From assembly GCF_004795055.1 (NCBI RefSeq), contig NZ_SSBJ01000053.1, positions 1 to 38,289 on the forward strand: DNA of 38,289 nucleotides, given 5' to 3'. The translations under genes were made by a program, and so were the position numbers. The stretch comes from Streptomyces sp. A1136 (GTDB lineage Bacteria; Actinomycetota; Actinomycetes; Streptomycetales; Streptomycetaceae). Below, one piece after another: positions 31,769 through 38,289 of this stretch; position 1 is the first letter of the stretch, and each line of letters begins with the position of its first letter. The notes beneath the pieces were generated by a model, which saw nothing but the letters and a program-made list of their open reading frames with translations, was not told where the DNA came from and did not search any database.

Positions 31769-33522
31769 CAGTACTTACGCTCCATCGGCTGGTAGCGGGT
31801 GACGACGACGGGCTTGTAGTCCAGCCGAACGGAGTCCTTACCATCGTCGCCAACCTCGCGGTACGCCATGGTGTGGCGCATGAAGTTGACGTCGTCGCGG
31901 TTCGGGTAGTCCTCGCGGTAGTGACCGCCGCGGGACTCCTTGCGCGCCAGCGCGGACACGGCCATGACCTCGGCCAGGTCGAGCAGGTTGCCCAGCTCGA
32001 TGGCTTCCAGCAGGTCCGTGTTGAAGCGCTTGCCCTTGTCCTGCACGGACACGTTCTTGTAGCGCTCGCGCAGTTCCGCGATCTTCTCGACCGCGGTCTT
32101 GATGGTCTGCTCCGTACGGAACACCATCACGCACGCGTCCATCGTCTCCTGGAGCTCCAGGCGCAGGTCCGCGACCCGCTCGTTGCCCGTGGAGTCGCGC
32201 AGCCGCTCGACCAGGTCGATGACCTGCTGCGCCGGGTTCTCGGGCAGCTCGACGTAGTCGTTCTCGTGTGCGTACTTGGCCGCGGCGATGCCCGAGCGCT
32301 TGCCGAAGACGTTGATGTCCAGCAGCGAATTGGTGCCCAGACGGTTGGCGCCGTGCACGGAGACGCAGGCGACCTCGCCGGCCGCGTACAGACCCGGGAC
32401 GACGGTGGTGTTGTCCGCGAGGACCTCACCCTCGACGTTGGTCGGGATGCCGCCCATGGCGTAGTGCGCGGTGGGCTGGATCGGGATCGGGTCCGTGTAC
32501 GGCTCGATGCCGAGGTACGTACGGGCGAACTCGGTGATGTCCGGGAGCTTCGCGTCGAGCTGCTCCGGCGGAAGGTGCGTCAGGTCCAGGTACACGTGGT
32601 CCCCGGCGGGACCGCAGCCGCGGCCCTCACGGATCTCGGTGTAGATGGAGCGCGAGACGACGTCACGGGACGCGAGGTCCTTCATGACCGGCGCGTACTT
32701 CTCCATGAAGCGCTCGCCGTCCTTGTTGCGGAGGATGCCGCCCTCACCGCGGGCGCCCTCCGTCAGCAGGATGCCCATGCGCCAGATGCCCGTCGGGTGG
32801 AACTGGAAGAACTCCATGTCCTCCAGCGGCAGGCCGCGGCGGTAGCAGGCCGCCTGGCCGTCACCCGTGAGGGTGTGCGCGTTGGAGGTCACCTTGAAGA
32901 ACTTGCCGGTGCCGCCCGAGGCGTAGATCACGGACTTCGCCTGGAACACGTGGATCTCGCCGGTGGCGAGCTCGTACGCGACCACGCCCGCCGACTTCTT
33001 CACGCCGTCGACCTCGACCAGCAGCTGGTCCAGGACGTAGAACTCGTTGAAGAACTCGACGCCCTCCTTGACGCAGTTCTGGTACAGCGTCTGGAGGATC
33101 ATGTGACCGGTGCGGTCCGCGGCGTAGCAGGACCGGCGGACCGGCGCCTCGCCGTGGTTGCGGGAGTGACCGCCGAAGCGGCGCTGGTCGATGGTGCCGT
33201 CCGGGGTGCGGTTGAACGGCAGGCCCATCTTCTCCAGGTCGAGGACCGCGTCGATGGCCTCCTTCGCCAGGATCTCGGCGGCGTCCTGGTCGACCAGGTA
33301 GTCACCGCCCTTGACCGTGTCGAAGGTGTGCCACTCCCAGTTGTCGTCCTCCACGTTGGCGAGCGCCGCGGCCATGCCGCCCTGCGCGGCGCCCGTGTGG
33401 GAGCGGGTGGGGTAGAGCTTCGTCAGCACGGCGGTGCGGCTGCGCTTCGTCGCCTCGATGGCGGCGCGCATGCCGGCGCCACCGGCGCCGACGATGACGG
33501 TGTCGTACTTGTGGATCTTCAT
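31768..33522 (-). CDS. sdhA: Succinate dehydrogenase flavoprotein subunit
   Basis: 584 residues. It oxidises succinate to fumarate. The FAD motif GAGGAGMRA (12-20), the RSHTGAAQGG with the His (H42) that binds FAD covalently, QFHPTGI, and RGEGGILRN are all present, as is HGANRLGTNSLLD near the C-terminal half. ATG at 33522. Overlaps sdhB by one base and lies 24 bp downstream of sdhD. Confidence 0.98.
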   Translation of the reverse strand: MKIHKYDTVIVGAGGAGMRAAIEATKRSRTAVLTKLYPTRSHTGAAQGGMAAALANVEDDNWEWHTFDTVKGGDYLVDQDAAEILAKEAIDAVLDLEKMGLPFNRTPDGTIDQRRFGGHSRNHGEAPVRRSCYAADRTGHMILQTLYQNCVKEGVEFFNEFYVLDQLLVEVDGVKKSAGVVAYELATGEIHVFQAKSVIYASGGTGKFFKVTSNAHTLTGDGQAACYRRGLPLEDMEFFQFHPTGIWRMGILLTEGARGEGGILRNKDGERFMEKYAPVMKDLASRDVVSRSIYTEIREGRGCGPAGDHVYLDLTHLPPEQLDAKLPDITEFARTYLGIEPYTDPIPIQPTAHYAMGGIPTNVEGEVLADNTTVVPGLYAAGEVACVSVHGANRLGTNSLLDINVFGKRSGIAAAKYAHENDYVELPENPAQQVIDLVERLRDSTGNERVADLRLELQETMDACVMVFRTEQTIKTAVEKIAELRERYKNVSVQDKGKRFNTDLLEAIELGNLLDLAEVMAVSALARKESRGGHYREDYPNRDDVNFMRHTMAYREVGDDGKDSVRLDYKPVVVTRYQPMERKY

Positions 33523-33546
33523 GAGTCGATTCGCCTCAGCCCGTGC

Positions 33547-34029
33547 CTAGCGGATGTTCGGGTCGAAGGTGAAGATCACCAGCGTGCCCAGAAGGATGGT
33601 GAACACCGTGGCGGTGTAGAGCAGGCCCTTCAGCCACAGCCGCGTGCCGGGGCGCTCCGCGTAGTCGTTGATGACCGTACGCAGACCGTTGGAGCCGTGC
33701 AGCATGGCCAGCCACAGCATCAGCAGGTCCCAGACCTGCCAGAACGGGGACGCCCAGCGGCCGGCCACGAAGGCGAAGCCGATCTTGGAGACGCCGCCGT
33801 CCAGCACCAGCTGGATGATCAGGTGGCCGATGACCAGCACCACCAGGACGATGCCCGAGAGGCGCATGAAGAGCCACGCGGCCATCTCGAAGTTGCCGCG
33901 GGTCGAGCGCGGCGTCTTGCCGGTGCGCTTGCGCGGGGCCTCGATGTACGGCGCCGGGTTGTCGACGTCGTAGAGGGAGACGCCCTCTACGGCGCCGATG
34001 CCCTGGGCGGAAGAAGTGTCAGAAGACAT
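33547..34029 (-). CDS. sdhD: Succinate dehydrogenase membrane anchor subunit D
   Basis: 160 residues with three helices (around AAWLFMRLSGIVLVVLVIG, VWDLLMLWLAMLHG and LLYTATVFTILLGTLVIFTF). The His residues in GHLIIQLV and AMLHGSNGLR are the likely heme ligands. ATG at 34029 has GGGAAG eight bases upstream; a GTG at 34038 that overlaps the sdhC stop is possible. The N-terminal 45 residues are hydrophilic, as in other actinobacterial SdhD. Confidence 0.93.
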   Translation of the reverse strand: MSSDTSSAQGIGAVEGVSLYDVDNPAPYIEAPRKRTGKTPRSTRGNFEMAAWLFMRLSGIVLVVLVIGHLIIQLVLDGGVSKIGFAFVAGRWASPFWQVWDLLMLWLAMLHGSNGLRTVINDYAERPGTRLWLKGLLYTATVFTILLGTLVIFTFDPNIR

Positions 34030-34034
34030 GCGTG

Positions 34035-34415
34035 TCACTTCCCGAACAGTTCAAGGTAGGCGTGGTGCAGGACGGGGTACACGGCCCCGGCCATCAGCAC
34101 GATCCAGACGACCAGCACGGTCCAGAGCATCTGCTTCTGGAGACGCGGGCCCTTGGACCAGAAGTCCACGGCGATCACACGCAGACCGTTGAGCGCGTGG
34201 AAGAGGATGGCGGCCACGAGGCCGTACTCCAGCAGCGCGACGATCGGGGTCTTGTAGGTAGCCACGACATCGTCGTACGCCTCGGGGGAGACGCGGACGA
34301 GAGCGGTGTCGAGGACGTGTACGAACAGGAAGAAGAAGATGAGGACGCCGGTGACTCGATGAGCCACCCAGGACCACATTCCTTCCCGGCCGCGGTACAA
34401 CGTTCCAGCCGGCAC
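34035..34415 (-). CDS. sdhC: Succinate dehydrogenase cytochrome b subunit C
   Basis: 126 residues with three helices. The family signature HRVTG (19-23) follows SWVA and the second His (H73) lies in FHALNGLRVIAVDF, a heme/quinone-site pattern. GTG at 34415 has GGAGGG about six bases upstream. It is the first gene of the sdhCDAB operon; the longer open frame toward 35195 is shadow of the neighbouring gene. Confidence 0.95.
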   Translation of the reverse strand: MPAGTLYRGREGMWSWVAHRVTGVLIFFFLFVHVLDTALVRVSPEAYDDVVATYKTPIVALLEYGLVAAILFHALNGLRVIAVDFWSKGPRLQKQMLWTVLVVWIVLMAGAVYPVLHHAYLELFGK

Positions 34416-34454
34416 GGAAAACCCTCCGGAAGCGGGGCGGGGGCCAGCCGGCTT

Positions 34455-34521
34455 CTTTGTCGGTCGGGCCCGGCCGGGTACGGTCCACCGGCCCCGGACA
34501 TCGTAGCGACGCTTTGTCGGT
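34455..34521. promoter_or_regulatory. Direct repeat CTTTGTCGGT upstream of sdhC
   Basis: CTTTGTCGGT occurs at 34455-34464 and 34512-34521 in the 152-bp gap before the sdh operon, with a 57-bp period. Candidate regulator site; I found no convincing -10/-35 pair and no Rex-type palindrome here. Confidence 0.35.
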
Positions 34522-34567
34522 TCCCTTGCGCCGGGTCCATCGGTGTGATCAAACAGGCACGGACGGG

Positions 34568-35299
34568 CTACCCCGCAGGTGCAAATAGCCCGAAATCGGC
34601 GGCGGAAGGGCCGTCGGGTGGCCCGCCCGGCGGCCCACCGGCCGGGTCGTGGGTCTGCCCGGCGGTCGGGAGCGCCCCGGTCGGTCCGGTGGGCAACCGG
34701 TCCAGCATCCTCACGAGCCGGGCCTGGGCGAGACGACGCAGCTCGTCCGCGGAGATCGCGCGTTCCTCGTCGGTCTCGTGGGCCATCCGCCGCCGGATCG
34801 CCGCCAGCAGCGCGTCCGCCCGTTCCTCGGGCGGATGCCCGTCCAGGCAGATCACGAAGGCGTGGCCGAAGGTCCGCTCGTACTCGGCCCGGGCCGCGTC
34901 CAGCGCGAGGAGCGCGGCGTAGGGGGCGCCGTGCGCCAGTTCCGCCGAGCATTCGCGGGCCAGGGCACCCGTCAGATCGCCCTGGGAGAGGTCGTATGAG
35001 GCCTCGTCGGCCGCGGCCAGCAGCGCGGGCAGGTCCGGGTAGGGGCGGTGGACGGCCATCCGGTGGGCCCAGCGTCCGCTGCCGCAGCAGTGCAGCAGCG
35101 CCGCGTGGGCCGTGTCGTGGGGCAGGGCGTTGAACCGCGAGAGACCCGGGCCGTGGTCGCCGCCGGCTACCGGAGCGCCCGGGCTTGCCCCACAATTCTT
35201 CCCCGGACCCCGTCCGGGGACGGTGGCCCCTTGGACCTGTGCCGGAAAGTGGCTGGACAGCGGGGGGCTCCTCGGGGCGCGGCGCGGGTGTACCGCCAC
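34568..35299 (-). CDS. OHCU-decarboxylase-like protein lacking the catalytic motif
   Basis: About 243 residues if the GTG at 35299 is used; the start is uncertain because no in-frame ATG or ribosome-binding site stands close to the domain. The fold of 2-oxo-4-hydroxy-4-carboxy-5-ureidoimidazoline decarboxylase (a purine-degradation enzyme) is recognisable: LSRFNALP, HRPYPDLPALLAAADEASYDL, YERTFGHAFVICLDGHPPEE and ELRRLAQARLVRMLDRL. Active enzymes have HPR/DIG and SxxEQ between these; here that stretch reads RECSAELAHGAPYAALL, so the catalytic His and Glu are missing. No urate-pathway genes are nearby. A binding or regulatory role is more likely. The C-terminal 40 residues are Pro/Gly-rich. 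Confidence 0.7.
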   Translation of the reverse strand: MAVHPRRAPRSPPLSSHFPAQVQGATVPGRGPGKNCGASPGAPVAGGDHGPGLSRFNALPHDTAHAALLHCCGSGRWAHRMAVHRPYPDLPALLAAADEASYDLSQGDLTGALARECSAELAHGAPYAALLALDAARAEYERTFGHAFVICLDGHPPEERADALLAAIRRRMAHETDEERAISADELRRLAQARLVRMLDRLPTGPTGALPTAGQTHDPAGGPPGGPPDGPSAADFGLFAPAG

Positions 35300-35540
35300 G
35301 CTAGCGATGCGGGGCAGCGTGTGACGCACCGATTCGAGGATTTCACCCGGAAGTGAGCCGAAAGGATGACGCCGGGCGTGCATGACCAGGAGGAAGAGGG
35401 GAAGACGACCGAGGCCGCCACCCCCCACAGGAGAGGCCCCGGCCGCCATCCGATACGGGCTCGTGCGACAAGCCCGTACTCATGTCAGCGCCCCGGATGC
35501 GTTTTCTGTCACACCCCGCTCCGCGCAGGGTTGGTTGCTG

Positions 35541-35550
35541 GTTGTACAAC
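35541..35550. promoter_or_regulatory. Palindrome upstream of the sigma factor gene
   Basis: GTTGTACAAC is a perfect 10-bp palindrome, 61 bp before the GTG of the ECF gene, in the 311-bp divergent gap 35300-35610. The gap shows no other feature I can support. Confidence 0.3.
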
Positions 35551-35610
35551 TCGTGGACGAGACGTACTCGAAGGCCGTAACGTGCGGATTTGCGCCACAC
35601 GTACAGGACA

Positions 35611-36396
35611 GTGAACGGGTTGGGGACTTTGCTGGGGGACGACGCGGAGCTGACCGCCGCGGTGCTCGCGGCACAGGACGGCGACGAGAACGCGTTCCGT
35701 ACTGTGTACCGCGCCGTGCACCCGCGCCTGCTCGGATACGTACGAACGCTCGTCGGCGACGGCGACGCGGAGGACGTCACGTCCGAGGCCTGGCTGCAGA
35801 TCGCCCGCGACCTCGACTCCTTCACCGGCGACGCCGACCGGTTCCGCGGCTGGGCCGCCCGCATCGCCCGCAACCGGGCGCTCGACCACATCCGCATGCG
35901 GGGCCGCCGTCCCGCCATCGGCGGGGACGACAGCGAACTCACCGGCCACGCCGCCGACAGCGACACCGCGGGCGCGGCGATGGAGGCGCTCTCCACCAGC
36001 TCGACCATGGCGCTGATAGCGCAGCTCCCGCAGGACCAGGCCGAGGCCGTCGTCCTGCGCGTGGTCGTCGGCCTCGACGCGAAGAGCGCGGCCGAGACGC
36101 TCGGCAAGCGGCCCGGCGCCGTACGCACCGCCGCCCACCGGGGGCTCAAGAAACTCGCGGAGATGCTGGGCGCGGAACTCGCGGCCACGGCGGAGGGGAA
36201 CGGTGGCGGCCCCGGCAGGGAAGCACCGGACACCGAGGTGGTCCTCCCTTTCGGTCATAATGCCGGGAGCCCGCCACGGGGCGGCGCGGGCGTGCGCGAT
36301 CTCGACGCCGTACCGGCGCAGCGCGGCCGGGGCGCGGGCCTCGTGGAACAAACCGGTGTGACGCATTCACGTTGGCGGACGCAGAAGGACATGTGA
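35611..36396 (+). CDS. ECF-type RNA polymerase sigma factor with C-terminal tail
   Basis: 261 residues from GTG 35611. Region 2 (AFRTVYRAVHPRLLGYVRTL to DAEDVTSEAWLQIARDL, about 30-85) and region 4 (LPQDQAEAVVLRVVVGLDAKSAAETLG, KRPGAVRTAAHRGLKKL, about 130-180) are clear. A 75-residue tail follows region 4; it is low-complexity and its codon use is less GC-biased, but it ends in a Ser/Arg/Lys-rich stretch (GVTHSRWRTQKDM) that I believe recurs in streptomycete relatives. Its TGA overlaps the next ATG (TGATG), typical of a sigma and its regulator. Confidence 0.88.
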   Translation: MNGLGTLLGDDAELTAAVLAAQDGDENAFRTVYRAVHPRLLGYVRTLVGDGDAEDVTSEAWLQIARDLDSFTGDADRFRGWAARIARNRALDHIRMRGRRPAIGGDDSELTGHAADSDTAGAAMEALSTSSTMALIAQLPQDQAEAVVLRVVVGLDAKSAAETLGKRPGAVRTAAHRGLKKLAEMLGAELAATAEGNGGGPGREAPDTEVVLPFGHNAGSPPRGGAGVRDLDAVPAQRGRGAGLVEQTGVTHSRWRTQKDM

Positions 36397-37439
36397 TGGC
36401 CGACGAGCGCAACAGGTGGCTGGACAGAGCCGCGGCGGAGCGACTGCTGTGCGGCGAACCACCGGTCGGGCCGGACGCTGACCAGCGGACCCGGGCCGAG
36501 GTGGCGCGGTTGCGTGCCGTTCTCGCGGCAGTGGCCCCCCAGGCACCCGCGGGGCGGGAGTTGCCCGGCGAGGCCGCCGCGCTGGCCGCCTTCCGCACGG
36601 CCCGCGCTACGACCGCCCGGGCCGAGAGCGCCCCGACCGCGGGAGTCCGGGTCGCGCCGGCTGCCGCCGACGAACCGCTGGTCGATCTCTCGCCCGCACC
36701 GCTCGTACGGATACCGGCGCAGCGGCGCAGGGTCACGCCCGTGCGCCTCGGGCTCGCCGCCGCACTGGCGAGCGTCGCGGTCGGCGGCCTGGCGGCCGCC
36801 GCCGGTGGGCTGTTGGACGGGACCACGCACGACTCCGCGGCTCCGGGTCCGGCCGTCTCGGTCAGCGCCGACGCCGACCCGACACCCTCCGGCGGTGCAT
36901 CGGGGCCCACGCCCGCCCCGCCGGCGTGGCCGACCCCGCCGCGGGACCGGGACGGCTCGTCCGCCTCGCCCGGTGTCTCGCGGGTGCCGGGCACGGACGG
37001 ACGCACCGACGCCGGAGGCCTCCCCGGGTTCACCTCCGGGCCCACGGGCACCGGCTCCGCCACCACGGGCACGGGCGGTTTTGGCGGCCACGACTCCGTC
37101 ACCGACGGCACGGCGGGCGCGTCGGGCACCACCGAGGGCGGTGGCAAGGACCCGGACAAGGACGGGGACAAGGAGCTGCGGCTCCAGGGGAAGGACCTGT
37201 GCGGCGACTACCGCGCGGGCCGGCTCACCGGCGACCGCCGGGAGAAGCTGATCAAGCTCGCCAAGAGCGTGGCGCAGATCCCGCGCTTCTGCGAGGGCCT
37301 GCTCGACGGGCCCGGCGGCACCACGAAGAGCGGCGCCGACGGCGCCGGCGGCGGTGCACCCGGCAGCGCTCCCGGAGGCGTCCTCCCGGCCCCGACCCTG
37401 CTCCCGGGCGGCTCGCTCCGCTTCCGCACACCGGCCTGA
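36396..37439 (+). CDS. Single-pass membrane protein coupled to the ECF sigma factor, possible anti-sigma
   Basis: 347 residues. A cytoplasmic N-terminal 110 residues (MADERNRWLDRAAAERLLCG, then Ala/Arg-rich helices) leads to one TM helix (around VRLGLAAALASVAVGGLAAAA). Outside is a long Ser/Thr/Gly/Pro-rich spacer and a small domain with two Cys (LCGDYRAGRLTGD ... IPRFCEGLLDG). The layout suits a membrane anti-sigma factor sensing an outside signal, but the zinc anti-sigma signature HxxxCxxC is absent, so the role rests on gene coupling. Confidence 0.7.
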   Translation: MADERNRWLDRAAAERLLCGEPPVGPDADQRTRAEVARLRAVLAAVAPQAPAGRELPGEAAALAAFRTARATTARAESAPTAGVRVAPAAADEPLVDLSPAPLVRIPAQRRRVTPVRLGLAAALASVAVGGLAAAAGGLLDGTTHDSAAPGPAVSVSADADPTPSGGASGPTPAPPAWPTPPRDRDGSSASPGVSRVPGTDGRTDAGGLPGFTSGPTGTGSATTGTGGFGGHDSVTDGTAGASGTTEGGGKDPDKDGDKELRLQGKDLCGDYRAGRLTGDRREKLIKLAKSVAQIPRFCEGLLDGPGGTTKSGADGAGGGAPGSAPGGVLPAPTLLPGGSLRFRTPA

Positions 37440-37561
37440 CGGACACCGGCACACCTGGCAGTAACACTTTTCGACCCGTCGGCGCAGTACATAACGAGCC
37501 GACTGGTCATCGGCCGCGCATGAGCCGGGGTTCCCCCCGTACCCCTGGGCTCTGCGCAACC

Positions 37562-37600
37562 GGCGCGGGCGGGGCACGTTCCCCCGGTCCCGCCCGCGCC
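37562..37600. terminator. Hairpin between convergent genes
   Basis: A perfect 12-bp stem GGCGCGGGCGGG / CCCGCCCGCGCC with a 15-nt loop lies between the putative anti-sigma gene and the L,D-transpeptidase gene, and could serve both. Confidence 0.75.
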
Positions 37601-37632
37601 CTCTACCTCGACCCCGGCCGAAGCCGCCGGTC

Positions 37633-38289
37633 TCACCAGTAGACGACGACCTTGTCGCCGACCTGGACCTGCTCGAACAGGGACGACAGCTTGCCCTTGT
37701 CGCGGACGTTCACGCACCCGTGCGAGGCGCCGGCGTAGCCGCGGGCGGCGAAGTCCGACGAGTAGTGCACCGCCTGGCCCTCGCTGAAGAACATCGAGTA
37801 CGGCATCGGCGTGTGGTAGATCGTCGAAACCCAGTCCTTGGCCTTCCACTCCACCTTGAACTCGCCCTCGCGCGTCGGCGTGTTCTCCGACCCGAAGCGC
37901 ACGTCCATCGTGGAGACGATCTTGCCGTCGATCATCCAGGCGAGGGTGCGGCTCTCCTTGCTGATGCACATCACCCGGCCCTGCATGCAGCGCGGGTCCG
38001 GCGCGTCCACCTCGTTGGTGGTCGGCGGGCGCAGCTCTTCCTCGGTCGGCTTCTTGCTGGCGCCCTCGATCTTCTTCCAGGTCGCCTCGTCCACCGAGCC
38101 GGTCGCGGGCAGGCCGTGACCGGACTGGAAGGTGCGGACCGCGGCGGTCGTCTTCGAGCCGTAGAAGCCGGTCGGCGCCACCGACATCAGCTTGAGTTGG
38201 CGCAGGCGCGCCTGGAGCTCGCGGATCTGGTCGCTCTCGTCGCCGTTGGCCATGATCGGCTTGACGGTCGGCGACTGCGAGGCGGACGC
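37633..38289 (-). CDS. L,D-transpeptidase with peptidoglycan-binding domain (5' end outside window)
   Basis: The frame is open to the right edge, so the N-terminus, probably with signal peptide, lies beyond it; an internal ATG at 38253 is not likely the true start. A peptidoglycan-binding domain (IRELQARLRQLKLMSV, GFYGSKTTAAVRTFQ) is followed by a YkuD domain with the active-site pattern HYSSDFAARGYAGASHGCVNVRD broken here by length: the catalytic Cys and SHGCV are present. Such enzymes make 3-3 cross-links in cell-wall peptidoglycan. Confidence 0.92.
   Translation of the reverse strand, partial: ASASQSPTVKPIMANGDESDQIRELQARLRQLKLMSVAPTGFYGSKTTAAVRTFQSGHGLPATGSVDEATWKKIEGASKKPTEEELRPPTTNEVDAPDPRCMQGRVMCISKESRTLAWMIDGKIVSTMDVRFGSENTPTREGEFKVEWKAKDWVSTIYHTPMPYSMFFSEGQAVHYSSDFAARGYAGASHGCVNVRDKGKLSSLFEQVQVGDKVVVYW

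Noticed and set aside
31873..34059. A 728-residue plus-strand open frame across sdhA and sdhD
   Set aside because: It mirrors the well-recognised sdh genes on the other strand; no family resemblance.
34416..34567. Rex (TTGTGAAnnnnTTCACAA) site before sdhC
   Set aside because: No match to either half in this gap.

Overview
The window is very GC-rich with strongly GC-biased third codon positions, many GTG starts and long GC-rich hairpins between genes. Together with the gene set and order (purN-purH, folD-DUF3017, mdh, glyA, trpS, sdhCDAB, XRE/DUF397 pair) this points to the chromosome core of a Streptomyces or close relative. Most of it is housekeeping metabolism, with small actinomycete-specific cassettes between. 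I saw no tRNA, rRNA, CRISPR array, transposase or phage genes.

Region by region. 1-5.9 kb: the tail of a Val/Pro/Gly-rich repeat protein, a small membrane protein, the purN-purH operon, an RDD membrane protein, and folD coupled to a DUF3017 membrane gene. These supply purines and one-carbon folates. 6-8.9 kb: a divergent LysR/short-chain-dehydrogenase pair, then mdh. 8.9-12.1 kb: an unusual tightly coupled three-gene cassette (A, B, C). A is a polytopic membrane protein and B a small helical protein; the C-terminal tail of A and the N-terminus of B carry nearly the same 14-residue Gly/Ser/Asn motif. C is a proline-rich single-pass protein with an outside domain. This is the best candidate in the window for an undescribed system. 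12.1-15.2 kb: an AhpD-like gene divergent from a MocR regulator, a cluster of REP-like elements, and a DMT-type transporter.

15.3-22.7 kb: a YgiB/YgiC-like lipoprotein plus glutathionylspermidine-synthase-like pair, ornithine aminotransferase, serine hydroxymethyltransferase, tryptophanyl-tRNA synthetase, a 2H phosphoesterase and a YihY membrane protein. 22.7-27.3 kb: a D-Ala-D-Ala carboxypeptidase, a coupled small membrane protein and metallophosphoesterase, and an orphan peptide-type binding protein. 27.3-30.8 kb: a TetR-ended operon whose promoter has two near-identical TTGAAC-N2-GTTCAA palindromes, then a hypothetical gene, an XRE/DUF397 pair and a Uma2 nuclease remnant.

31-34.4 kb: the succinate dehydrogenase operon sdhC-sdhD-sdhA-sdhB. 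34.5-38.3 kb: an OHCU-decarboxylase-like protein that lacks the usual catalytic motif, an ECF sigma factor coupled to a one-TM protein that may be its regulator, and the 3' part of an L,D-transpeptidase gene cut by the window edge.

Functions of recognised families are stated with confidence. Start codons were chosen from ribosome-binding sites and overlaps, and are uncertain where noted. All regulatory sites are read by eye.
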